From Anaspis maculata (lineage: Eukaryota; Arthropoda; Insecta; Coleoptera; Scraptiidae), in the NCBI GenBank assembly GCA_949128115.1, contig OX421968.1, positions 53,151,423 through 53,215,422 on the forward strand: a stretch of 64,000 nucleotides of DNA, read 5' to 3'. Positions 16,001-29,259 of this stretch are shown here, piece after piece; the first letter of the stretch is position 1, and every line of letters begins with the position of its first letter. The notes beneath the pieces were generated by a model. That model had not been told where the DNA came from and did not search any database. It worked only from the letters and a program-made list of their open reading frames with translations. The position numbers were made by a program, and so were the translations under genes.

Positions 16001-19000
16001 GTTTCGAAAACGGTTTCAAATTGTTTGAAATGGTAATAGCAATCGAAAGCATCCATCAGTTCTTCCCTTCTATGCCCCATTCCCAAGTTATTGACACTTG
16101 CCCGTGGAGAGGACGTCTCCGTGAATAATTGGTCAATTATTCATTTGTAATGGTAAATACTCACGCAGGGCCATTTTGGTGGTCACGTGATTTCAAAGCG
16201 ATGATGAAACAACCCTGTCACCCCAATAAATCGGAAATTCAAAATTTCAAGATTTTGCCTTGCTATAGCCTTGCAAAAAAATTACTGGAAAACCTCGACT
16301 TTGTCAGATCGTTTCGAAAACGGTTTCAAATTGTTTGAAATGGTAATAGCAATCGAAAGCATCCATCAGTTCTGCCCTTCTATGCCCCATTCCCAAGTTA
16401 TTGACACTTGCCCGTGGAGAGGACGTCTCTGTTAATAATTGGTCAATTATTCATTTGTAATGGTAAATACTCACGCAGGGCCATTTTGGTGGTCACGTGA
16501 TTCCAAAGCAATGATGATACAACCCTGTCACCCCATTAAATCGGAAATTCAAAATTTCAAGACTTTGCCTTGCTATAGCCTTGCAAAAAAATTACTGGAA
16601 AACCTCGACTTTGTCAGATCGTTTCGAAAACCGTTTCAAATTGTTTAAAATGGTAATAGCAATCGAAAGCATCCATCAGTTCTTCCCTTCTATGCCCCAT
16701 TCCCAAGTTATTGACACTTGCCCGTGGAGAGGACGTCTCTGTGAATAATTGGTCAATTATTCATTTGTAATGGTAAATACTCACGCAGGGCCATTTTGGT
16801 GGTCACGTGATTCCAAAGCAATGATGATACAACCCTGTCACCCCATTAAATCGGAAATTCAAAATTTCAAGATTTTGCCTTGCTATATATAGCCTTGCAA
16901 AAAAATTACTGGAAAACCTCGACTTTGTCAGATCGTTTCGAAAACGGTTTCAAATTGTTTGAAATGGTAATAGCAATCGAAAGCATCCATCAGTTCTTCC
17001 CTTCTATGCCCCATTCCCAAGTTATTGACACTTGCCCGTGGAGAGGACGTCTCTGTGAATAATTGGTCAATTATTCATTTGTAATGGTAAATACTCACGC
17101 AGGGCCATTTTGGTGGTCACGTGATTTCAAAGCGATGATGATACAACCCTGTCACCCCATTAAATCGGAAAATCAAAATTTCAAGATTTTGCCTTGCTAT
17201 AAAATTACTGGAAAACCTCGACTTTGTCAGATCGTTTCGAAAACGGTTTCAAATTGTTTGAAATGGTAATAGCAATCGAAAGCATCCATCAGTTCTTCCC
17301 TTCTATGCCCCATCCCCAAGTTATTGACACTTGCCCGTGGAGAGGACGTCTCTGTTAATAATTGGTCAATTATTCATTTGTAATGGTAAATACTCACGCA
17401 GGGCCATTCTGGTGGTCACGTGATTTCAAAGCGATGATGAAACAACCCTGTCACCCCAATAAATCGGAAATTCAAAATTTCAAGATTTTGCCTTGCTATA
17501 GCCTTGCAAAAAAATTACTGCAAAACCTCGACTTTGTCAGATCGTTTCGAAAACGGTTTCAAATTGTTTGAAATGGTAATAGCAATCGAAAGCATCCATC
17601 AGTTCTGCCCTTCTATGCCCCATTCCCAAGTTATTGACACTTGCCCGTGGAGAGGACGTCTCTGTGAATAATTGGTCAATTATTCATTTGTAATGGTAAA
17701 TACTCACGCAGGGCCATTTTGGTGGTCACGTGATTCCAAAGCAATGATGATACAACCCTGTCACCCCATTAAATCGGAAATTCAAAATTTCAAGATTTTG
17801 CCTTGCTATATATAGCCTTGCAAAAAAATTACTGGAAAACCTCGACTTTGTCAGATCGTTTCGAAAACGGTTTCAAATTGTTTGAAATGGTAATAGCAAT
17901 CGAAAGCATCCATCAGTTCTTCCCTTCTATGCCCCATTCCCAAGTTATTGACACTTGCCCGTGGAGAGGACGTCTCTGTTAATAATTGGTCAATTATTCA
18001 TTTGTAATGGTAAATCCTCACGCAGGGCCATTTTGGTGGTCACGTGATTCCAAAGCAATGATGATACAACCCTGTCACCCCATTAAATCGGAAATTCAAA
18101 ATTTCAAGATTTTGCCTTGCTATATATAGCCTTGCAAAAAAATTACTGGAAAACCTCGACTTTGTCAGATCGTTTCGAAAACGGTTTCAAATTGTTTGAA
18201 ATGGTAATAGCAATCGAAAGCATCCATCAGTTCTTCCCTTCTATGCCCCATTCCCAAGTTATTGACACTTGCCCGTGGAGAGGACGTCTCTGTTAATAAT
18301 TGGTCAATTATTCATTTGTAATGGTAAATACTCACGCAGGGCCATTTTGGTGGTCACGTGATTTCAAAGCAATGATGATACAACCCTGTCACCCCATTAA
18401 ATCGGAAATTCAAAATTTCAAGATTTAGCCTTGCTATAGCCTTGCAAAAAAATTACTGGAAAACCTCGACTTTGTCAGATCGTTTCGAAAACGGTTTCAA
18501 ATTGTTTGAAATGGTAATAGCAATCGAAAGCATCCATCAGTTCTTCCCTTCTATGCCCCATTCCCAAGTTATTGACACTTGCCCGTGGAGAGGACGTCTC
18601 TGTTAATAATTGGTCAATTATTCATTTGTAATGGTAAATACTCACGCAGGGCCATTTTGGTGGTCACGTGATTTCAAAGCGATGATGATACAACCCTGTC
18701 ACCCCATTAAATCGGAAAATCAAAATTTCAAGATTTTGCCTTGCTATAGCCTTGCAAAAAAATTACTGGAAAACCTCGACTTTGTCAGATCGTTTCGAAA
18801 ACGGTTTCAAATTGTTTGAAATGGTAATAGCAATCGAAAGCATCCATCAGTTCTTCCCTTCTATGCCCCATTCCCAAGTTATTGACACTTGCCCGTGGAG
18901 AGGACGTCTCTGTTAATAATTGGTCAATTATTCATTTGTAATGGTAAATACTCACGCAGGGCCATTTTGGTGGTCACGTGATTCCAAAGCAATGATGATA

Positions 19001-20171
19001 CAACCCTGTCACCCCATTAAATCGGAAATTCAAAATTTCAAGATTTTGCCTTGCTATATATAGCCTTGCAAAAAAATTACTGGAAAACCTCGACTTTGTC
19101 AGATCGTTTCGAAAACGGTTTCAAATTGTTTGAAATGGTAATAGCAATCGAAAGCATCCATCAGTTCTTCCCTTCTATGCCCCATTCCCAAGTTATTGAC
19201 ACTTGCCCGTGGAGAGGACGTCTCTGTTAATAATTGGTCAATTATTCATTTGTAATGGTAGATACTCACGCAGGGCCATTTTGGTGGTCACGTGATTCCA
19301 AAGCGATGATGATACAACCCTGTCACCCCATTGAATCGGAAATTCAAAATTTCATGATTTTGCCTTGCTATATATAGCCTTGCAAAAAAATTACTGGAAA
19401 ACCTCGACTTTGTCAGATCGTTTCGAAAACGGTTTCAAATTGTTTGAAATGGTAATAGCAATCGAAAGCATCCATCAGTTCTTCCCTTCTATGCCCCATT
19501 CCCAAGTTATTGACACTTGCCCGTGGAGAGGACGTCTCTGTTAATAATTGGTCAATTATTCATTTGTAATGGTAAATACTCACGCAGGGCCATTTTGGTG
19601 GTCACGTGATTCCAAAGCAATGATGATACAACCCTGTCACCCCATTAAATCGGAAATTCAAAATTTCAAGATTTTGCCTTGCTATATATAGCCTTGCAAA
19701 AAAATTACTGGAAAACCTCGACTTTGTCAGATCGTTTCGAAAACGGTTTCAAATTGTTTGAAATGGTAATAGCAATCGAAAGCATCCATCAGTTCTTCCC
19801 TTCTATGCCCCATTCCCAAGTTATTGACACTTGCCCGTGGAGAGGACGTCTCTGTTAATAATTGGTCAATTATTCATTTGTAATGGTAAATACTCACGCA
19901 GGGCCATTTTGGTGGTCACGTGATTCCAAAGCAATGATGATTCAACCCTGTCACCCCATTAAATCGGAAATTCAAAATTTCAAGACTTTGCCTTGCTATA
20001 GCCTTGCAAAAAAATTACTGGAAAACCTCGACTTTGTCAGATCGTTTCGAAAACCGTTTCAAATTGTTTGAAATGGTAATAGCAATCGAAAGCATCCATC
20101 AGTTCTTCCCTTCTATGCCCCATTCCCAAGTTATTGACACTTGCCCGTGGAGAGGACGTCTCTGTGAATAA
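13082..20171 (+). repeat. satellite macro-repeat block 3 (about 7.1 kb)
   Basis: A longer macro-repeat. From 13381 on, its monomer order is repeated in block 4 at an offset of 7090, then 7101, then 7411. Diagnostic shared variants are the G-to-A change at 16647 (also 23748), AAATCCTCA at 18012 (also 25423), GATTTAGCC at 18422 (also 25833) and ATGATTCAACC near 19937 (also 27348). Private changes, such as TTTGATGGTCACG near 13129 and CTCCGTGAATAA near 16118, show some divergence after duplication. Confidence 0.82.
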
Positions 20172-23100
20172 TTGGTCAATTATTCATTTGTAATGGTAAA
20201 TACTCACGCAGGGCCATTTTGGTGGTCACGTGATTTCAAAGCGATGATGATACAACCCTGTCACCCCATTAAATCGGAAAATCAAAATTTCAAGATTTTG
20301 CCTTGCTATAAAATTATTGGAAAACCTCGACTTAGTCAGATCGTTTCGAAAACGGTTTCAAATTGTTTGAAATGGTAATAGCAATCGAAAGCATCCATCA
20401 GTTCTTCCCTTCTATGCCCCATTCCCAAGTTATTGACACTTGCCCGTGGAGAGGACGTCTCTGTGAATAATTGGTCAATTATTCATTTGTAATGGTAAAT
20501 ACTCACGCAGGGCCATTTTGGTGGTCACGTGATTTCAAAGCGATGATGATACAACCCTGTCACCCCATTAAATCGGAAAATCAAAATTTCAAGATTTTGC
20601 CTTGCTATAAAATTATTGGAAAACCTCGACTTAGTCAGATCGTTTCGAAAACGGTTTCAAATTGTTTGAAATGGTAATAGCAATCGAAAGCATCCATCAG
20701 TTCTTCCCTTCTATGCCCCATTCCCAAGTTATTGACACTTGCCCGTGGAGAGGACGTCTCTGTGAATAATTGGTCAATTATTCATTTGTAATGGTAAATA
20801 CTCACGCAGGGCCATTTTGGTGGTCACGTGATTCCAAAGCAATGATGATACAACCCTGTCACCCCATTAAATCGGAAATTCAAAATTTCAAGATTTTGCC
20901 TTGCTATAGCCTTGCAAAAAAATTACTGGAAAACCTCGACTTTGTCAGATCGTTTCGAAAACCGTTTCAAATTGTTTGAAATGGTAATAGCAATCGAAAG
21001 CATCCATCAGTTCTTCCCTTCTATGCCCCATTCCCAAGTTATTGACACTTGCCCGTGGAGAGGACGTCTCTGTGAATAATTGGTCAATTATTCATTTGTA
21101 ATGGTAAATACTCACGCAGGGCCATTTTGGTGGTCACGTGATCCCAAAGCAATGATGATACAACCCTGTCACCCCATTAAATCGGAAATTCAAAATTTCA
21201 AGATTTTGCCTTGCTATAAAATTATTGGAAAACCTCGACTTTGTCAGATCGTTTCGAAAACGGTTTCAAATTGTTTGAAATGGTAATAGCAATCGAAAGC
21301 ATCCATCAGTTCTTCCCTTCTATGCCCCATTCCCAAGTTATTGACACTTGCCCGTGGAGAGGACGTCTCTGTGAATAATTGGTCAATTATTCATTTGAAA
21401 TGGTAAATACTCACGCAGGGCCATTTTGGTGGTCACGTGATTTCAAAGCGATGATGAAACAACCCTGTCACCCCAATAAATCGGAAATTCAAAATTTCAA
21501 GATTTTGCCTTGCTATAAGCCTTGCAAAAAAATTACTGCAAAACCTCGACTTTGTCAGATCGTTTCGAAAACGGTTTCAAATTGTTTGAAATGGTAATAG
21601 CAATCGAAAGCATCCATCAGTTCTTCCCTTCTATGCCCCATCCCCAAGTTATTGACACTTGCCCGTGGAGAGGACGTCTCTGTTAATAATTGGTCAATTA
21701 TTCATTTGTAATGGTAAATACTCACGCAGGGCCATTCTGGTGGTCACGTGATTTCAAAGCGATGATGAAACAACCCTGTCACCCCATTAAATCGGAAATT
21801 CAAAATTTCAAGATTTTGCCTTGCTATAGCCTTGCAAAAAAATTACTGGAAAACCTCGACTTTGTCAGATCGTTTCGAAAACCGTTTCAAATTGTTTGAA
21901 ATGGTAATAGCAATCGAAAGCATCCATCAGTTCTTCCCTTCTATGCCCCATTCCCAAGTTATTGACACTTGCCCGTGGAGAGGACGTCTCTGTGAATAAT
22001 TGGTCAATTATTCATTTGTAATGGTAAATACTCACGCAGGGCCATTTTGGTGGTCACGTGATCCCAAAGCAATGATGATACAACCCTGTCACCCCATTAA
22101 ATCGGAAATTCAAAATTTCAAGATTTTGCCTTGCTATAGCCTTGCAAAAAAATTACTGGAAAACCTCGACTTTGTCAGATCGTTTCGAAAACGGTTTCAA
22201 ATTGTTTGAAATGGTAATAGCAATCGAAAGCATCCATCAGTTCTTCCCTTCTATGCCCCATTCCCAAGTTATTGACACTTGCCCGTGGAGAGGACGTCTC
22301 TGTGAATAATTGGTCAATTATTCATTTGAAATGGTAAATACTCACGCAGGGCCATTTTGGTGGTCACGTGATTTCAAAGCGATGATGAAACAACCCTGTC
22401 ACCCCAATAAATCGGAAATTCAAAATTTCAAGATTTTGCCTTGCTATAAGCCTTGCAAAAAAATTACTGCAAAACCTCGACTTTGTCAGATCGTTTCGAA
22501 AACGGTTTCAAATTGTTTGAAATGGTAATAGCAATCGAAAGCATCCATCAGTTCTTCCCTTCTATGCCCCATCCCCAAGTTATTGACACTTGCCCGTGGA
22601 GAGGACGTCTCTGTGAATAATTGGTCAATTATTCATTTGTAATGGTAAATACTCACGCAGGGCCATTTTGGTGGTCACGTGATCCCAAAGCAATGATGAT
22701 ACAACCCTGTCACCCCATTAAATCGGAAATTCAAAATTTCAAGATTTTGCCTTGCTATAGCCTTGCAAAAAAATTACTGGAAAACCTCGACTTTGTCAGA
22801 TCGTTTCGAAAACGGTTTCAAATTGTTTGAAATGGTAATAGCAATCGAAAGCATCCATCAGTTCTTCCCTTCTATGCCCCATCCCCAAGTTATTGACACT
22901 TGCCCGTGGAGAGGACGTCTCTGTGAATAATTGGTCAATTATTCATTTGTAATGGTAAATACTCACGCAGGGCCATTTTGGTGGTCACGTGATTTCAAAG
23001 CGATGATGATACAACCCTGTCACCCCATTAAATCGGAAAATCAAAATTTCAAGATTTTGCCTTGCTATAAAATTACTGGAAAACCTCGACTTTGTCAGAT

Positions 23101-26100
23101 CGTTTCGAAAACGGTTTCAAATTGTTTGAAATGGTAATAGCAATCGAAAGCATCCATCAGTTCTTCCCTTCTATGCCCCATTCCCAAGTTATTGACACTT
23201 GCCCGTGGAGAGGACGTCTCTGTGAATAATTGGTCAATTATTCATTTGTAATGGTAAATACTCACGCAGGGCCATTTTGGTGGTCACGTGATTTCAAAGC
23301 GATGATGAAACAACCCTGTCACCCCAATAAATCGGAAATTCAAAATTTCAAGATTTTGCCTTGCTATAGCCTTGCAAAAAAATTACTGGAAAACCTCGAC
23401 TTTGTCAGATCGTTTCGAAAACGGTTTCAAATTGTTTGAAATGGTAATAGCAATCGAAAGCATCCATCAGTTCTGCCCTTCTATGCCCCATTCCCAAGTT
23501 ATTGACACTTGCCCGTGGAGAGGACGTCTCTGTTAATAATTGGTCAATTATTCATTTGTAATGGTAAATACTCACGCAGGGCCATTTTGGTGGTCACGTG
23601 ATTCCAAAGCAATGATGATACAACCCTGTCACCCCATTAAATCGGAAATTCAAAATTTCAAGACTTTGCCTTGCTATAGCCTTGCAAAAAAATTACTGGA
23701 AAACCTCGACTTTGTCAGATCGTTTCGAAAACCGTTTCAAATTGTTTAAAATGGTAATAGCAATCGAAAGCATCCATCAGTTCTTCCCTTCTATGCCCCA
23801 TTCCCAAGTTATTGACACTTGCCCGTGGAGAGGACGTCTCTGTGAATAATTGGTCAATTATTCATTTGTAATGGTAAATACTCACGCAGGGCCATTTTGG
23901 TGGTCACGTGATTCCAAAGCAATGATGATACAACCCTGTCACCCCATTAAATCGGAAATTCAAAATTTCAAGATTTTGCCTTGCTATATATAGCCTTGCA
24001 AAAAAATTACTGGAAAACCTCGACTTTGTCAGATCGTTTCGAAAACGGTTTCAAATTGTTTGAAATGGTAATAGCAATCGAAAGCATCCATCAGTTCTTC
24101 CCTTCTATGCCCCATTCCCAAGTTATTGACACTTGCCCGTGGAGAGGACGTCTCTGTGAATAATTGGTCAATTATTCATTTGTAATGGTAAATACTCACG
24201 CAGGGCCATTTTGGTGGTCACGTGATTTCAAAGCGATGATGATACAACCCTGTCACCCCATTAAATCGGAAAATCAAAATTTCAAGATTTTGCCTTGCTA
24301 TAAAATTACTGGAAAACCTCGACTTTGTCAGATCGTTTCGAAAACGGTTTCAAATTGTTTGAAATGGTAATAGCAATCGAAAGCATCCATCAGTTCTTCC
24401 CTTCTATGCCCCATCCCCAAGTTATTGACACTTGCCCGTGGAGAGGACGTCTCTGTTAATAATTGGTCAATTATTCATTTGTAATGGTAAATACTCACGC
24501 AGGGCCATTCTGGTGGTCACGTGATTTCAAAGCGATGATGAAACAACCCTGTCACCCCAATAAATCGGAAATTCAAAATTTCAAGATTTTGCCTTGCTAT
24601 AGCCTTGCAAAAAAATTACTGCAAAACCTCGACTTTGTCAGATCGTTTCGAAAACGGTTTCAAATTGTTTGAAATGGTAATAGCAATCGAAAGCATCCAT
24701 CAGTTCTGCCCTTCTATGCCCCATTCCCAAGTTATTGACACTTGCCCGTGGAGAGGACGTCTCTGTTAATAATTGGTCAATTATTCATTTGTAATGGTAA
24801 ATACTCACGCAGGGCCATTTTGGTGGTCACGTGATTCCAAAGCAATGATGATACAACCCTGTCACCCCATTAAATCGGAAATTCAAAATTTCAAGACTTT
24901 GCCTTGCTATAGCCTTGCAAAAAAATTACTGGAAAACCTCGACTTTGTCAGATCGTTTCGAAAACCGTTTCAAATTGTTTGAAATGGTAATAGCAATCGA
25001 AAGCATCCATCAGTTCTTCCCTTCTATGCCCCATTCCCAAGTTATTGACACTTGCCCGTGGAGAGGACGTCTCTGTGAATAATTGGTCAATTATTCATTT
25101 GTAATGGTAAATACTCACGCAGGGCCATTTTGGTGGTCACGTGATTCCAAAGCAATGATGATACAACCCTGTCACCCCATTAAATCGGAAATTCAAAATT
25201 TCAAGATTTTGCCTTGCTATATATAGCCTTGCAAAAAAATTACTGGAAAACCTCGACTTTGTCAGATCGTTTCGAAAACGGTTTCAAATTGTTTGAAATG
25301 GTAATAGCAATCGAAAGCATCCATCAGTTCTTCCCTTCTATGCCCCATTCCCAAGTTATTGACACTTGCCCGTGGAGAGGACGTCTCTGTTAATAATTGG
25401 TCAATTATTCATTTGTAATGGTAAATCCTCACGCAGGGCCATTTTGGTGGTCACGTGATTCCAAAGCAATGATGATACAACCCTGTCACCCCATTAAATC
25501 GGAAATTCAAAATTTCAAGATTTTGCCTTGCTATATATAGCCTTGCAAAAAAATTACTGGAAAACCTCGACTTTGTCAGATCGTTTCGAAAACGGTTTCA
25601 AATTGTTTGAAATGGTAATAGCAATCGAAAGCATCCATCAGTTCTTCCCTTCTATGCCCCATTCCCAAGTTATTGACACTTGCCCGTGGAGAGGACGTCT
25701 CTGTTAATAATTGGTCAATTATTCATTTGTAATGGTAAATACTCACGCAGGGCCATTTTGGTGGTCACGTGATTTCAAAGCAATGATGATACAACCCTGT
25801 CACCCCATTAAATCGGAAATTCAAAATTTCAAGATTTAGCCTTGCTATAGCCTTGCAAAAAAATTACTGGAAAACCTCGACTTTGTCAGATCGTTTCGAA
25901 AACGGTTTCAAATTGTTTGAAATGGTAATAGCAATCGAAAGCATCCATCAGTTCTTCCCTTCTATGCCCCATTCCCAAGTTATTGACACTTGCCCGTGGA
26001 GAGGACGTCTCTGTTAATAATTGGTCAATTATTCATTTGTAATGGTAAATACTCACGCAGGGCCATTTTGGTGGTCACGTGATTTCAAAGCGATGATGAT

Positions 26101-27582
26101 ACAACCCTGTCACCCCATTAAATCGGAAAATCAAAATTTCAAGATTTTGCCTTGCTATAGCCTTGCAAAAAAATTACTGGAAAACCTCGACTTTGTCAGA
26201 TCGTTTCGAAAACGGTTTCAAATTGTTTGAAATGGTAATAGCAATCGAAAGCATCCATCAGTTCTTCCCTTCTATGCCCCATTCCCAAGTTATTGACACT
26301 TGCCCGTGGAGAGGACGTCTCTGTTAATAATTGGTCAATTATTCATTTGTAATGGTAAATACTCACGCAGGGCCATTTTGGTGGTCACGTGATTCCAAAG
26401 CAATGATGATACAACCCTGTCACCCCATTAAATCGGAAATTCAAAATTTCAAGATTTTGCCTTGCTATATATAGCCTTGCAAAAAAATTACTGGAAAACC
26501 TCGACTTTGTCAGATCGTTTCGAAAACGGTTTCAAATTGTTTGAAATGGTAATAGCAATCGAAAGCATCCATCAGTTCTTCCCTTCTATGCCCCATTCCC
26601 AAGTTATTGACACTTGCCCGTGGAGAGGACGTCTCTGTTAATAATTGGTCAATTATTCATTTGTAATGGTAGATACTCACGCAGGGCCATTTTGGTGGTC
26701 ACGTGATTCCAAAGCGATGATGATACAACCCTGTCACCCCATTGAATCGGAAATTCAAAATTTCATGATTTTGCCTTGCTATATATAGCCTTGCAAAAAA
26801 ATTACTGGAAAACCTCGACTTTGTCAGATCGTTTCGAAAACGGTTTCAAATTGTTTGAAATGGTAATAGCAATCGAAAGCATCCATCAGTTCTTCCCTTC
26901 TATGCCCCATTCCCAAGTTATTGACACTTGCCCGTGGAGAGGACGTCTCTGTTAATAATTGGTCAATTATTCATTTGTAATGGTAAATACTCACGCAGGG
27001 CCATTTTGGTGGTCACGTGATTCCAAAGCAATGATGATACAACCCTGTCACCCCATTAAATCGGAAATTCAAAATTTCAAGATTTTGCCTTGCTATATAT
27101 AGCCTTGCAAAAAAATTACTGGAAAACCTCGACTTTGTCAGATCGTTTCGAAAACGGTTTCAAATTGTTTGAAATGGTAATAGCAATCGAAAGCATCCAT
27201 CAGTTCTTCCCTTCTATGCCCCATTCCCAAGTTATTGACACTTGCCCGTGGAGAGGACGTCTCTGTTAATAATTGGTCAATTATTCATTTGTAATGGTAA
27301 ATACTCACGCAGGGCCATTTTGGTGGTCACGTGATTCCAAAGCAATGATGATTCAACCCTGTCACCCCATTAAATCGGAAATTCAAAATTTCAAGACTTT
27401 GCCTTGCTATAGCCTTGCAAAAAAATTACTGGAAAACCTCGACTTTGTCAGATCGTTTCGAAAACCGTTTCAAATTGTTTGAAATGGTAATAGCAATCGA
27501 AAGCATCCATCAGTTCTTCCCTTCTATGCCCCATTCCCAAGTTATTGACACTTGCCCGTGGAGAGGACGTCTCTGTGAATAA
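20172..27582 (+). repeat. satellite macro-repeat block 4 (about 7.4 kb)
   Basis: Near-copy of block 3. It is 310 bp longer from 24773 onward because one whole monomer (with the GACTTTGCC variant) is present an extra time at 24773-25082. The step in offset from 7101 to 7411 pinpoints this single-monomer gain. The Tc1 element lies about 300 bp past the end of this block. Confidence 0.82.
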
Positions 27583-27880
27583 TTGGTCAATTATTCATTT
27601 GTAATGGTAAATACTCACGCAGGGCCATTTTGGTGGTCACGTGATTTCAAAGCGGTGATGATACAACCCTGTCACCCCATTAAATCGGAAAATCAAAATT
27701 TCAAGATTTTGCCTTGCTATAAAATTACTGGAAAACCTCGACTTTGTCAGATCGTTTCGAAAACGGTTTCAAATTGTTTGAAATGGTAATAGCAATCGAA
27801 AGCATCCATCAGTTCTTCCCTTCTATGCCCCATTCCCAAGTTATTGACACTTGCCCGTGGAGAGGACGTCTCTGTTAATA

Positions 27881-28048
27881 CACTTCTCAAAACAATTAGA
27901 GGATCAGTTGGTTTTTTTACTTTAATTTTTTTGTTGAATAAAATAGAGCGATGTAACTTTCAGGATATCTTTATTCAACCGTTTGACACAAAATTTTGCA
28001 GCAATTCAACCACTATCGTAATGCAATTTCACAAAAAAATCCAATAAT
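27881..28048 (+). repeat. left terminal inverted repeat of the Tc1 element
   Basis: Pairs with the plus-strand sequence 29260-29427 read in reverse complement. Shared blocks are the outer CACTTCTCAAAAC, GAGGATCAGTTG, and an inner segment around the TTCACAAAAAAATCC run. Several substitutions and small poly-A/T length changes separate the two ends. Confidence 0.9.
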
Positions 28049-28158
28049 GGACAAAGAGCAAAATGAGTATTATTCTTATCAACAATATTTTCCATTGTTC
28101 TCTATAACTAAAGTGAAGGGCGCTATGATTGTCAGTCTGACAAGTGTAAATTCACAAA

Positions 28159-29181
28159 ATGAGATACTTAACAGCAATAGAAGCCACAAGGGCCATTACC
28201 TTGTTACAAGAGGGCCATTCTCAGCGCGCTGTTGCAAGAGACTGCAATGTTACCCAGAGTGTGATATCACGATTATGGAATCGGTTTCTAGAGACAGGAA
28301 TTGTCACAAGAAGACCAGGCCAAGGTAGACGAAGGTCTACATCAGTCAGAAATGACCAATATTTTCGCCTCCAAGTACTGAGAAATCGTATAAGTACAAC
28401 AAGATCTCTACGAAATGGTCTGACAAGGGCAACGGGGGTGCAGATTTCGAACCAGACCGTACGAAATCGATTGCGAGAAGTCGGCCTGAACTCGAGACGA
28501 CCAGCAAAAGTGCCTAAATTAACCAGAAACCATCGCGTAGCACGCAACATGTTTGCTAGAGAACATTTGAGATGGAATCTACCACAATGGAGAAAAGTTC
28601 TGTTTACTGATGAGTCCAGAGTGGCTTTGCATTCAAACGACGGACGAGTAAGAGTGTATAGAAGGCTTGGCGAACGATTCCACCCTGACACGGTTACTGA
28701 AATGGTAGCATTTGGTGGTGGTTCGCTGATGATCTGGGGAGGCATTTCCATTGAAGGACGAACCGACCTCCTTATCATTCGTAACGGTACAATAAACGCA
28801 GAGCGTTACATCCATGAGGTGCTAGCCACACAAGTGGTACCATTAGCTCATGCAGAAGGTCAAGAATTCATTTTAATGCACGACAATGCCCGTCCGCACG
28901 TCGCAAGGATTGTCACTGATTACTTAAATGAGCAGAACATACGAAGAATGGCTTGGCCCGCTTGCAGTCCGGATCTCAATCCGATCGAACACATGTGGGA
29001 TCAGTTAAAAAGACGAATCAGGAACCGCCAAAACCCTCCCCAAACTCTCGAAGAACTTGAAATTGCTCTACTAGAGGAATGGCAAGATATTCCCCAAGAA
29101 AACATCCGCACCCTGATTTTGAGCATGCCGCGACGATGTGCGGCTGTGATTCAAGCTGGGGGTGGCAATACTCGATATTGA
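28159..29181 (+). CDS. Tc1-family transposase, intact
   Basis: A 340-residue DDE transposase that would cut out and reinsert the surrounding element at TA sites. The N-terminal 110 residues have the paired helix-turn-helix layout of Tc1 proteins, with an arginine-rich GRPR-like linker (GQGRRRS, residues 54-60). The catalytic triad is visible as D151 in FTDES, D242 in MHDNARPH and E277 in NPIEHMWD. There are 34 residues between D242 and E277, the DD34E signature of Tc1. The glycine-rich box FGGGSLMIWGGI at 185-196 is typical of the family. Length matches active Tc1-like proteins (about 340 residues). The ATG at 28159 was chosen because the homology starts within a few residues of it. The stop at 29181 is followed by about 78 bp and then the right TIR, which contains AATAAA near 29331. 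No frameshift or stop interrupts the frame. Confidence 0.95.
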   Translation: MRYLTAIEATRAITLLQEGHSQRAVARDCNVTQSVISRLWNRFLETGIVTRRPGQGRRRSTSVRNDQYFRLQVLRNRISTTRSLRNGLTRATGVQISNQTVRNRLREVGLNSRRPAKVPKLTRNHRVARNMFAREHLRWNLPQWRKVLFTDESRVALHSNDGRVRVYRRLGERFHPDTVTEMVAFGGGSLMIWGGISIEGRTDLLIIRNGTINAERYIHEVLATQVVPLAHAEGQEFILMHDNARPHVARIVTDYLNEQNIRRMAWPACSPDLNPIEHMWDQLKRRIRNRQNPPQTLEELEIALLEEWQDIPQENIRTLILSMPRRCAAVIQAGGGNTRY

Positions 29182-29259
29182 GACAATTTAGCGTAACCTC
29201 GTTAAGCCACAAACAATTTTTTCCACTTTCGTAATATTTTTCATCTTACATTCTTGTTC

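Larger units (their letters stand above)
1..27880 (+). repeat. 310-bp satellite array, left part
   Basis: Head-to-tail satellite monomers, all in one orientation; I count 90 monomer starts (first at 109, last at 27583), and the window opens inside a monomer. Monomer lengths are mainly 299, 310, 311 and 314 bp. The differences come almost wholly from one TATA-containing site, where the 299-bp form lacks 11 bases and the 314-bp form has two extra TA. Sequence identity between monomers is very high, with differences mostly at a few recurrent positions. Each monomer carries the palindrome TCACGTGA (CACGTG core) and a dyad AATAATTG-GT-CAATTATT in most copies. Short open frames of 60-72 codons recur but start at TTG and are disrupted by the indels, so I treat the array as non-coding. 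A centromeric or pericentromeric role is possible but not shown. Confidence 0.97.

Noticed and set aside
28221..28778. Minus-strand 185-residue frame inside the Tc1 element
   Set aside because: Antisense shadow of the transposase gene; no family resemblance.
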